A program made the position numbers and the translations under genes. From Planctomycetota bacterium (GTDB lineage: Bacteria; Planctomycetota; Phycisphaerae; UBA1845; PWPN01), in NCBI GenBank assembly GCA_020346805.1, contig CP070790.1:3328170-3334825 (forward strand): 6,656 bases of DNA, in the 5' to 3' direction. Below the pieces are notes generated by a model. That model did no database searches. It saw only the letters and a list, made by a program, of their open reading frames with translations, and was not told where the DNA came from. Positions within the stretch are counted from its first letter, which is position 1. Every line of letters starts with the position of its first letter. This document shows, piece after piece, positions 1-5,238 of this stretch.

Positions 1-142
1 AATATTCCTTTGGAATAATTGAGCCAGACCCGGCACACATTTGAAGTGGAATTCGTATAAGATCCAATATTAACAACGCCCGCCAAGACTCTCCCTCCGT
101 TGCCTATTTGTGTTATATAGAGTTCTTTAGTGGTACCGCGGA

Positions 143-158
143 GAGATTATCGAATCTC
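143..158. repeat. Small hairpin spanning the DUF1080 stop codon
   Basis: GAGATT (143-148) and AATCTC (153-158) are perfect complements around a four-base loop, and the minus-strand TAA stop (149-147) lies in the structure. No U-rich run follows on the minus strand, so it is not a classical intrinsic terminator. It may stabilise the mRNA 3' end or be fortuitous. Confidence 0.35.
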
Positions 159-764
159 CCGAATCCGGATATTCCGAAACTCCACCGGGTCGCCGTGATT
201 CTGCAAACCGATGTAACCCTGGTTGGGAACCTTGTCCATCGCCCAATCCGTTGAAGGCTTCACCATATCGATATTGGTGTCGGAAACCAGATGTCCATTG
301 AGCTCGATACTCAAATGTCGGCCGATACATGTAATCTTGTAGTAATTCCACTCGCCGATCGGCTTGCTGAATCGGCCGGCTGCAGGTATACGACTGAAAA
401 CCGCACCCGTAACATCGGTCAGATCCTTGTCCTTCCGATCGTCCTTGATCTGAATCTCGAATCCTTTCTGAGAAGTCCGCCCTTCACGTGACGGGGCCCG
501 GCAAAAAATGCCCGCATTGACCGCCGGCTCAATCCGCCAATCGCAAGTAAGCTCGAAATCGCCATATTGCTGGTCGGTACTCAACCAGGCATAACCTTCC
601 TTCCGGCCGCTGCATTTCAAAATCCCCTCTTCAACCGACCATGCCCCCGTGCTGCCGATCTCAACCCAACCGCTCAAGTCCTGGCCGTTAAACAGAGGCT
701 TACCTTGACTGCAACCACAAGCCAATATCATACTCAATACCGCCGTTGCACAAACACATCTCAT
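147..764 (-). CDS. DUF1080 / 3-keto-disaccharide hydrolase-domain lipoprotein
   Basis: This 205-residue protein is essentially one PF06439 domain (DUF1080, now called 3-keto-disaccharide hydrolase, with a concanavalin-like jelly-roll fold) behind an export signal. Residues 1-18 are a short hydrophobic leader ending in LACGC, so it is probably a lipoprotein anchored at Cys16 or Cys18; the lipobox is not perfect for either. Family landmarks run in order: LFNGQDLSGW (24-33), NAGIFCR (83-89), GFEIQIKDD (101-109), a TGA turn (119-121), GEWNYYKI (137-144), LNG (155-157), GYIGLQNHG (183-191) and VEFRNIRI (194-201). Length is normal for a single-domain member and nothing looks broken. The family is greatly expanded in Planctomycetes, Verrucomicrobia and Bacteroidetes, and some members act on 3-keto sugars. 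The substrate here cannot be read from sequence. It acts outside the cytoplasmic membrane and is transcribed away from the transporter operon. Domain assignment is secure; enzymatic activity is inferred. Confidence 0.92.
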   Translation of the reverse strand: MRCVCATAVLSMILACGCSQGKPLFNGQDLSGWVEIGSTGAWSVEEGILKCSGRKEGYAWLSTDQQYGDFELTCDWRIEPAVNAGIFCRAPSREGRTSQKGFEIQIKDDRKDKDLTDVTGAVFSRIPAAGRFSKPIGEWNYYKITCIGRHLSIELNGHLVSDTNIDMVKPSTDWAMDKVPNQGYIGLQNHGDPVEFRNIRIREIR

Positions 765-771
765 CTATCAA

Positions 772-777
772 CTCCTT
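772..777 (-). promoter_or_regulatory. Shine-Dalgarno of the DUF1080 gene
   Basis: Read on the minus strand this is AAGGAG, seven bases before the ATG at 764-762. It fixes that ATG as the start and agrees with the lipoprotein leader directly after it. Confidence 0.8.
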
Positions 778-799
778 AAATATTTACAACCTATTCCGT

Positions 800-815
800 C
801 GAGAACGGATTCTCG
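800..815. repeat. Perfect 6-bp hairpin upstream of the DUF1080 gene
   Basis: CGAGAA (800-805) and TTCTCG (810-815) pair perfectly around the loop CGGA. It sits about 36 bases upstream of the DUF1080 start, so it could lie in that gene's leader or act as a dyad binding site. It may also be an outlying piece of the repeat mosaic that begins at 827. Confidence 0.4.
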
Positions 816-826
816 TACTTGCTCAG

Positions 827-1028
827 CGTCATTCCCCACCTCGCCTGCCCTGAGTTTACCGAAGGGGCTTGATCGGGAAATCCAGCGTGGCCTCTGGGCT
901 ACACAGCTCTTCTATCTCCTTTCTCCTATCACACCCAGCCACTTCCGACTCACCATCTTCGTCATTCCGAACCAGGTTGGTAACCTGGATTCCCGTTGGA
1001 ATTTACCCGCCACGGTGGGCGGGAATAA
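827..1028. repeat. Mosaic of degenerate extragenic palindromic (REP/MITE-like) repeats
   Basis: Several repeat pieces recur here. CGTCATTCC occurs at 827-835 and again at 960-968. CGGGAAATCCAG (874-885) is matched in inverted orientation, with one inserted base, by CTGGATTCCCG (985-995). GCCCTGAG...GAAGGGGC (847-868) resembles the widespread extragenic element of the type CCCTGAGCTTGTCGAAGGG. CCAGGTT (972-978) and AACCTGG (982-988) make a perfect seven-base stem, and CCCGCC (1006-1011) pairs with GGCGGG (1018-1023). Together these look like decayed copies of genome-wide palindromic repeats, common between genes in many bacteria. No transposase is present. Whether they are multicopy in this genome cannot be seen from one window. 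Confidence 0.55.
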
Positions 1029-1136
1029 CCTTAGGTAATCCTGCTTCTCATCTACAACTTCGATACCTACAAGTCAACACCTGTCTGCAAAGGTGATTTA
1101 TTAACAAGGCCGATGTTTCCAACCTCCTAAAAACAC

Positions 1137-1165
1137 TTGCAAATAATCGCCTTTGGCCCCATTAT
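1137..1165 (+). promoter_or_regulatory. Weak sigma70-like promoter candidate for the transporter operon
   Basis: TTGCAA (1137-1142) and CATTAT (1160-1165) are spaced by 17 bases and each matches four of six consensus positions. It sits 57 bases before the GTG start, a sensible place. This is consensus matching only, in a lineage whose promoters are poorly characterised. Confidence 0.3.
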
Positions 1166-1211
1166 GCTCGCGTAATCGGCCGGTAGCCGAACATGTATTC
1201 ATTCTCAAAAA

Positions 1212-1217
1212 AGGAGG
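1212..1217 (+). promoter_or_regulatory. AGGAGG Shine-Dalgarno that decides the transporter start
   Basis: A full AGGAGG lies five bases before the in-frame GTG at 1223. The upstream ATG at 1193 has no purine-rich site in front of it: the preceding bases are the pyrimidine-mixed stem TCGGC/GCCGA. This favours GTG at 1223 as the true start. Confidence 0.8.
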
Positions 1218-1222
1218 CACTG

Positions 1223-2884
1223 GTGGCCCGTAATCCCAACCAACCGGCACTCGCCCGTAATGGATCAGTGGAGAATTGGGGCTCAAAGATCGGCGTAATC
1301 CTTGCCGTCGCGGGATCCGCAGTCGGGCTGGGAAACTTCTTGCGCTTCCCTGGAAATGCCGCCCTGTATGGTGGAGGGGTCTTCATGATCCCCTACTTCA
1401 TCTCCATGATCATCCTCGGTATCCCCATTTGCTGGGTGGAATGGACTATGGGGCGTTACGGCGGAGCCTACGGCTACAACAGCGCACCCGGAATATTCAG
1501 CGTGCTCTGGCGAAAATCTTATGGCAAATACTTCGGTGTCCTGGCCCTGCTGATTCCCGTAGTCATTTACATGTACTACGTATATGTCGAAGCCTGGTGC
1601 CTCTCCTATGCTATCGACTACGCAACCGGCAAAATGGCCGCCATCGCCGAAAACACCACCCCAGGTGAAGAAATTCAACAGTACAAGGATCATTTCGTTA
1701 ACTTCGTCGGCAAAGATGAAAACGGTTTCCCTAAAGGTAAAGTTCTGATTATCTTGGCTTTTGTCTTTCTCCCCAACTTCGTCTTCATTTTCCGCGGCCT
1801 GACCAAAGGCATCGAAGTATTCTGTAAGTTCGCCATGCCGTTGCTGATTGTTTGCGCTTTAATCATCCTGGTCCGCGTATTAACACTCGGAACCCCCGAT
1901 CCTACTCAACCGGAAAACAACATAAACAACGCTTTGGGATTCATGTGGAATCCTAAACCAATAGACAAAGACGGTACCGTATGGGGGGCTCTAAGTAATC
2001 CTCAAATATGGCTGGTGGCCGCGGGACAGATCTTCTTCAGTCTCTCTGTGGGATTTGGCATAGTACTGAACTACGCCAGTTATCTAAGAAAGAATGACGA
2101 CGTAGTTCTCTCCGCCCTGACCGCCAGCGCTACTAACCAGTTCTGTGAAGTCTGCCTCGGTGGGCTGATTACCATCCCGGTTGCCTTCCTCTTCCTGGGG
2201 GCAAGCCAACTCAACATCGACACCCTGGGCACATCAATGGCCCTGGGTTTTCATGCCTTACCCGCAGTATTCAGCCGCATGCCCGCAGGACAATTCTTCG
2301 GAATGCTTTGGTTCTTTACCTTGTTTATTGCCGCCATCACCAGTTCTTTAAGCATGCTGCAACCGGCCATTGCATTTCTCGAAGAAGGCTTCGGTTTGGG
2401 AAGACGAGCCTCGGTGACCTGCCTGGGCTTTATTGTCGCTACCGGTAACCTGATCGTCATCTACTTCTCCAAGGACCTGCTGGCCCATGAAACTATGGAT
2501 TTCTGGGTGGGAACGGTTTGCATTTTCATCCTGGCCACTATTCAAGTCATAACCGTTGGCTGGGTCTTCGGCATAAAGAATGCCAGGAAAGAAGTACAAC
2601 GCGGAGCGGAATTGCATATCCCTAATATATTCTGGTTTATCATCAAATATGTATCACCCTTGTATCTGCTGACCATCTTCAGTTGCTGGTGTTACAATAA
2701 TATACCGGTTTTTTATGAAAATATCACTCAGGTACTTCCCGAAGATGATCGCGATACCGTCCTGTTTGTACTGGCATTTCTCGTCGGCGTTCTGATCTTC
2801 TTTGCCATGCTGGTGTACCTGGCCGGCAGGCGGTGGAACGAACGGGAAACCTGGAACCGCGCTAAAGAGGAGGTGGGTGTATGA
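1223..2884 (+). CDS. Sodium-dependent amino-acid symporter, NSS (SNF) family, LeuT/MetP type
   Basis: This inner-membrane symporter has the LeuT fold and couples sodium entry to uptake of an amino acid. From GTG at 1223 it has 553 residues with about 12 membrane spans, the last near 511-535; LeuT itself is shorter. Numbering is from that GTG. TM1 carries GSAVGLGNFLRFP (31-43), the unwound ligand-binding segment, and TM6 carries GQIFFSLSVGFG (268-279). Compared with LeuT, the Na2 site is intact (Gly31, Val34, Ala370, Thr373, Ser374). The Na1 site has Ala33, Asn38, Asn305 and Ser273, where Ser replaces the LeuT Thr. Glu309 matches the LeuT glutamate that stands in for chloride, predicting chloride-independent transport. 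TM10 has MDFW (425-428) as in LeuT. An ATG at 1193 would add ten polar residues but lacks a ribosome site. The next gene overlaps by ATGA and encodes a MetS-like small subunit, which points to a MetP-type carrier of methionine, alanine or similar. The exact substrate is inferred. Confidence 0.93.
   Translation: MARNPNQPALARNGSVENWGSKIGVILAVAGSAVGLGNFLRFPGNAALYGGGVFMIPYFISMIILGIPICWVEWTMGRYGGAYGYNSAPGIFSVLWRKSYGKYFGVLALLIPVVIYMYYVYVEAWCLSYAIDYATGKMAAIAENTTPGEEIQQYKDHFVNFVGKDENGFPKGKVLIILAFVFLPNFVFIFRGLTKGIEVFCKFAMPLLIVCALIILVRVLTLGTPDPTQPENNINNALGFMWNPKPIDKDGTVWGALSNPQIWLVAAGQIFFSLSVGFGIVLNYASYLRKNDDVVLSALTASATNQFCEVCLGGLITIPVAFLFLGASQLNIDTLGTSMALGFHALPAVFSRMPAGQFFGMLWFFTLFIAAITSSLSMLQPAIAFLEEGFGLGRRASVTCLGFIVATGNLIVIYFSKDLLAHETMDFWVGTVCIFILATIQVITVGWVFGIKNARKEVQRGAELHIPNIFWFIIKYVSPLYLLTIFSCWCYNNIPVFYENITQVLPEDDRDTVLFVLAFLVGVLIFFAMLVYLAGRRWNERETWNRAKEEVGV
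2867..2874 (+). promoter_or_regulatory. Shine-Dalgarno of the small subunit, inside the transporter's last codons
   Basis: GAGGAGGT lies six bases before the ATG at 2881, within the Glu-Glu-Val codons that end the transporter. With the ATGA start/stop overlap this is a textbook arrangement for translational coupling. Confidence 0.85.
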
Positions 2885-3033
2885 ATTTGGCAGGATGGAT
2901 AGTCATGATATTAAGCGTGGGATTCGTGCTTTGCTTGGTGACCTTCTGCTTTTACCGCGTCCTGCGTACCCCAAAGTCCACCGAACACATGCATGCTCCC
3001 CTTGAAATCGATACCCACGACGTGGATACCTAA
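2881..3033 (+). CDS. MetS-like small subunit of the NSS transporter (50 aa)
   Basis: This 50-residue protein overlaps the transporter's TGA stop by its ATG and has an excellent ribosome site. It reads as one hydrophobic span (about residues 5-25, starting GWIVMILSVGF and ending FCFY), then a basic turn (RVLRTPK) and a polar, acidic tail with EHMHAPLEIDTHD (35-47). The positive-inside rule places the tail in the cytoplasm. Established knowledge: in Corynebacterium glutamicum the methionine/alanine carrier MetP needs a small downstream membrane protein, MetS, and short proteins annotated as MetS-family NSS small subunits follow NSS genes in many bacteria. Size, topology, coupling and position all match. 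The tail motif is, from memory, typical of planctomycete versions. The role as an obligatory subunit is inferred, and the symbol metS is withheld because the substrate is unknown. It is too short for most gene finders but has every mark of a real gene. Confidence 0.85.
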   Translation: MNLAGWIVMILSVGFVLCLVTFCFYRVLRTPKSTEHMHAPLEIDTHDVDT

Positions 3034-3034
3034 A

Positions 3035-3061
3035 GCGTCTAACAATACTAAGTGCAGACGC
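3035..3061. repeat. Hairpin immediately after the small-subunit stop codon
   Basis: GCGTCT (3035-3040) pairs perfectly with AGACGC (3056-3061) across a 15-base loop, starting one base after the TAA. It is followed by five A residues, not by a U-run, so it is not a standard intrinsic terminator for the plus strand. It may be a 3'-end stabiliser or belong to the larger structured element that follows. Confidence 0.4.
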
Positions 3062-3067
3062 AAAAAT

Positions 3068-3154
3068 ATTCGTGATTGTTTGTTTAGCCACGTCGCGTGC
3101 AACGGGATTGACGATGTCACACGCGGCACCGCTAAACATGAAAACACAATGAAT
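3068..3154. repeat. Long imperfect inverted repeat (possible structured RNA or MITE remnant)
   Basis: The core is TGTTTAGC (3081-3088) pairing perfectly with GCTAAACA (3131-3138). A symmetric three-by-three internal loop follows, then GTCGCGTG (3092-3099) paired with CACGCGGC (3120-3127), including one G-U pair. The terminal loop is 20 bases (3100-3119). Outside the core, ATTGT (3075-3079) can pair with ACAAT (3146-3150) and ATTC (3068-3071) with GAAT (3151-3154), with bulges. Sixteen ordered pairs in the core are hard to explain by chance. No U-run follows. Candidates are a transcript-end structure for the transporter operon, a small non-coding RNA, or a decayed palindromic mobile element. 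Confidence 0.55.
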
Positions 3155-3198
3155 CATTCTGCGTTCCTACTTGGTCGGATAGATTAAAATACTGGCCG

Positions 3199-3228
3199 TC
3201 CGCCTATGGCGGATTAGTAAGCGGATTA
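3199..3228. repeat. TCCGCC-TAT-GGCGGA hairpin with a direct repeat of GCGGATTA
   Basis: TCCGCC (3199-3204) and GGCGGA (3208-3213) form a perfect stem with a three-base loop. The right arm runs into GCGGATTA (3209-3216), repeated exactly at 3221-3228, one helical turn plus two bases downstream. It lies about 40 bases before the promoter candidate of the next gene. It could be a repeat-element fragment, an operator-like site, or a weak terminator of the transporter operon. Confidence 0.4.
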
Positions 3229-3264
3229 AAAATATGCTTTTGCCTCATTTTCATAATGATACTA

Positions 3265-3270
3265 TATAAT
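3265..3270 (+). promoter_or_regulatory. TATAAT -10 candidate for the glycosidase-like gene
   Basis: A perfect TATAAT lies 31 bases before the ATG in an AT-rich stretch. The best -35 match is TTGCCT (3240-3245), with a 19-base spacer, slightly long. Placement is right for an independent promoter of the gene at 3302, consistent with the 268-base gap from the preceding operon. Confidence 0.45.
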
Positions 3271-3290
3271 CCATTTATGCACTCTAAGAA

Positions 3291-3296
3291 AAAGGA
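3291..3296 (+). promoter_or_regulatory. Shine-Dalgarno of the glycosidase-like gene
   Basis: AAAGGA lies five bases before ATG at 3302, and a secretion signal follows directly, so this start is well supported. Confidence 0.7.
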
Positions 3297-3301
3297 CGAC
3301 A

Positions 3302-5173
3302 ATGAAATTCCTACAAAATGTAACAGCTATATCGGCAATCTTGCTCACCGTGACTGTGCTCTCTTCGACGACTATCGCTAAAGAGCAACACCAGTTACCG
3401 GCATGGTTTGACGGCAACCGGGTCCAGGCTCATACGCGTCTTTTATTACATTTATGGGGCGAGAAACCGATATTTTACACCGCCGCAGAAGAATTTCAGA
3501 AAATGGGAGCCAATGTTTTCACCCGTTTTGTCAAGGGTGGTCAAGATGCCTGTTGGTGGCCCAGCAGCATCGGAGCCGTACGTCCGGAAGCCGAAAATTT
3601 CAATTTCGTCCAGAAAATGATCGACAACGCTCACGGCCGCGGCATGCGCATGATCGGTTACTACCGGCACATGGCCGATGAAGCTATGGCCGAAAAACAT
3701 CCGGAATGGATCTGCCGAAGGTGGGATGGAAAAATTATACCGGAAGCAGGCAAGCGGCCTATCTGGTTGTGCCTCAATACCGGCTTCCGAGAATTCATCA
3801 AAACCAGATTACTTGAATTGGCGGACATGGGCATCGACGGATTTTACTTCGATTATCTTCATATGCCCGGAAGCTGGTTGGGTAAACCAACTTACATGTA
3901 CACCTGTAGCTGTCAGACCTGCCGGAAAAAGTTTGAAAAAATATACGGACGCAAAATGCCCCTACAATTGAAGTGGGATGATCCGGGCGTCAAAATCCTC
4001 ATCGATTTTTATAACCGAAATATTACCGAAGTCTTCGAGTATTGGACCAAAGCCATCCGCCAGCGCAATCCCGATTGCGTAATGATCGTCTCATGCACCT
4101 TCACACCCTCTATGTACTCCCCGGTGATGCCGTCGAGTTTTGCTGCAGTGGCTGACTCAGCCAAAACCGAATGGAACAAGGCCTGTGTCTGGCCGCGGGA
4201 GATCCCCAATGGAGTATTGGAACCCGATGAGGACATGCGCTGGGCTGCGGGTTTTACATACCTGCGTAGAGCCTGTGATGACCGCCCTCCGCATATGTGG
4301 ATTAACGCCCTCTGGACCGCCCCGGAAGCCCTTTCCGCCACAGCGGCCTGTTTGACCTACGGTCAGATTGCCAACTTGTGCACCAACGAAGATGAAATTC
4401 CCAACATGGCCTTCAAGCCCGCCTTCGATCTGGGCAACAAAGTCTCGCCCCATCTGAAAAGAACAAAACCAATGCCCTGGGCAGCTATTCACTTTAGTGA
4501 AAAATGGCGAGACCATTTCTGGCCGGATAATGAGAAGATCTGGGAAAACGTTCTCTGGCCCGCCTACGGACCTTTCGAAGCCCTCTGCCGGGCACGACTG
4601 CCGGTAACCTATGTAACCGATTGGCAGCTTGAAGCAGGCAAACTGGAAGGATACAAAGTACTGGTAATACCTGCACCGACAGCACTGACTCCCCTCCAAC
4701 AAAAGGTCGTGGCAAATTTTAAATCCCAAGGCGGAACAGTTATCGAAATAGGTCCCGCCACACGTTTCGATAAACCCGATCAACATGATCGAAACATCCA
4801 GAATTTTCTAAAACGATTGCTGAAAGCTGCCGGGCCTGGACCAATTAAAATCACCGGCGGACCTCAAGATCTGCATGCGGTAGTATGGGAAAAAACAAAC
4901 GGAAAGGCAACTACCATTACTCTGTTAAATACCTTCAAATGGTTCAACCTCCATGGCCGAATCGGTAAAAAACTCAAGGACTACCCCCAACTGATCAAGA
5001 GTCCACCTCCACCGGCCCGCGGCGTGACAGCCACCCTACGATCTGATCGAACCCCTAAAAAAGTATTCGACGCGGTAACCGACAAGATACTCAAATCCCA
5101 AAAGACTCAAGATGGATGGCAAGTTCGTATCCCCGACTTTCAATATATGGCCGCTATCGTCTTTCAATGGTAG
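3302..5173 (+). CDS. Secreted GHL6-like glycoside hydrolase with beta-galactosidase-trimerisation-like domain
   Basis: This 623-residue exported protein starts with a signal peptide (1-26, hydrophobic SAILLTVTVL, likely cut after TIA). Residues about 40-370 look like a TIM barrel of the hypothetical glycosyl hydrolase class (GHL6-like): YYRHMADEAMAEKHPEW (120-136), a WDGK turn (141-144) and GIDGFYFDYLHMPG (177-190). Asp184 in that last motif is the candidate catalytic nucleophile, at the end of a barrel strand as in fucosidase-like families. A CSCQTC cluster (Cys202, 204, 207) precedes FEKIYGRKMP, a pattern I associate with this group. Residues about 390-515 resemble the glutamine-amidotransferase-like trimerisation domain of GH42 beta-galactosidases, with YKVLVIPAPTALTPLQQ (451-467) and GGTVIEIGP (477-485). 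About 100 residues with beta-sandwich character follow. The role is probably periplasmic or extracellular glycoside cleavage; the substrate is unknown and activity is inferred. It appears to have its own promoter. No frameshift is evident. Confidence 0.75.
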   Translation: MKFLQNVTAISAILLTVTVLSSTTIAKEQHQLPAWFDGNRVQAHTRLLLHLWGEKPIFYTAAEEFQKMGANVFTRFVKGGQDACWWPSSIGAVRPEAENFNFVQKMIDNAHGRGMRMIGYYRHMADEAMAEKHPEWICRRWDGKIIPEAGKRPIWLCLNTGFREFIKTRLLELADMGIDGFYFDYLHMPGSWLGKPTYMYTCSCQTCRKKFEKIYGRKMPLQLKWDDPGVKILIDFYNRNITEVFEYWTKAIRQRNPDCVMIVSCTFTPSMYSPVMPSSFAAVADSAKTEWNKACVWPREIPNGVLEPDEDMRWAAGFTYLRRACDDRPPHMWINALWTAPEALSATAACLTYGQIANLCTNEDEIPNMAFKPAFDLGNKVSPHLKRTKPMPWAAIHFSEKWRDHFWPDNEKIWENVLWPAYGPFEALCRARLPVTYVTDWQLEAGKLEGYKVLVIPAPTALTPLQQKVVANFKSQGGTVIEIGPATRFDKPDQHDRNIQNFLKRLLKAAGPGPIKITGGPQDLHAVVWEKTNGKATTITLLNTFKWFNLHGRIGKKLKDYPQLIKSPPPPARGVTATLRSDRTPKKVFDAVTDKILKSQKTQDGWQVRIPDFQYMAAIVFQW

Positions 5174-5238
5174 ATAGAGGACACTCAAAAACATCAGATA
5201 CGGCTGCATTCCGAGTCATGTCGCCAAACAAAGTAACG

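Larger units (their letters stand above)
765..1222. other. Divergent intergenic region without a convincing gene
   Basis: This stretch of about 460 bases separates the minus-strand DUF1080 gene from the plus-strand transporter operon, so it must hold control signals for at least one and probably both. I see no protein-coding frame that looks real; the open frames here are short and low in recognisable content. What it does hold is a perfect six-base hairpin at 800-815, a mosaic of palindromic repeats at 827-1028, a small stem CACCT/AGGTG at 1078-1095, a weak promoter candidate at 1137-1165, and a five-base stem TCGGC/GCCGA at 1176-1190 just before the alternative ATG of the transporter. Confidence 0.7.

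Noticed and set aside
3..17. TATTCC-TTT-GGAATA palindrome at the left edge.
   Set aside because: A six-base AT-rich stem without a U-run, at a point where the gene it might terminate is not visible.
3..44. A plus-strand frame ending in TGA at 42-44 that could be the tail of a gene to the left.
   Set aside because: Only 13 residues are visible, with no family signal; neither coding nor non-coding can be shown.
1..86. A minus-strand frame from TTG at 86-84, with GGAGG (94-98) seven bases upstream, runs open to the left edge.
   Set aside because: Only 28 codons are visible, none recognisable, and the frame is simply the read-through of the DUF1080 frame, which could stay open by chance.
869..1096. 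A 75-codon plus-strand frame between the divergent genes.
   Set aside because: It runs through the palindromic repeats, has no good ribosome site and its translation is low-complexity Ser/Pro-rich sequence.
1078..1100. CACCT/AGGTG stem followed by ATTTATT as a possible terminator.
   Set aside because: The stem has only five pairs and no plus-strand gene lies upstream that it could terminate.
1276..1693. Open frames of about 130 codons on both strands overlapping the transporter.
   Set aside because: They overlap the conserved TM1-TM3 coding region and show no family features, so they are shadows.
3037..3138. A possible integron attC site: GTCTAAC at 3037-3043 fits the RYYYAAC core and follows a stop codon.
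   Set aside because: No matching GTTRRRY box occurs within the next 100 bases, the strong stems downstream do not pair in the attC order, and no cassette array or integrase is present. A seven-base degenerate match is expected by chance.
4157..4786. A 209-codon open frame on the minus strand inside the glycosidase-like gene.
   Set aside because: It lies wholly within a convincing gene on the other strand, has no recognisable domain and an irregular Cys/Gly-rich composition typical of an antisense shadow.
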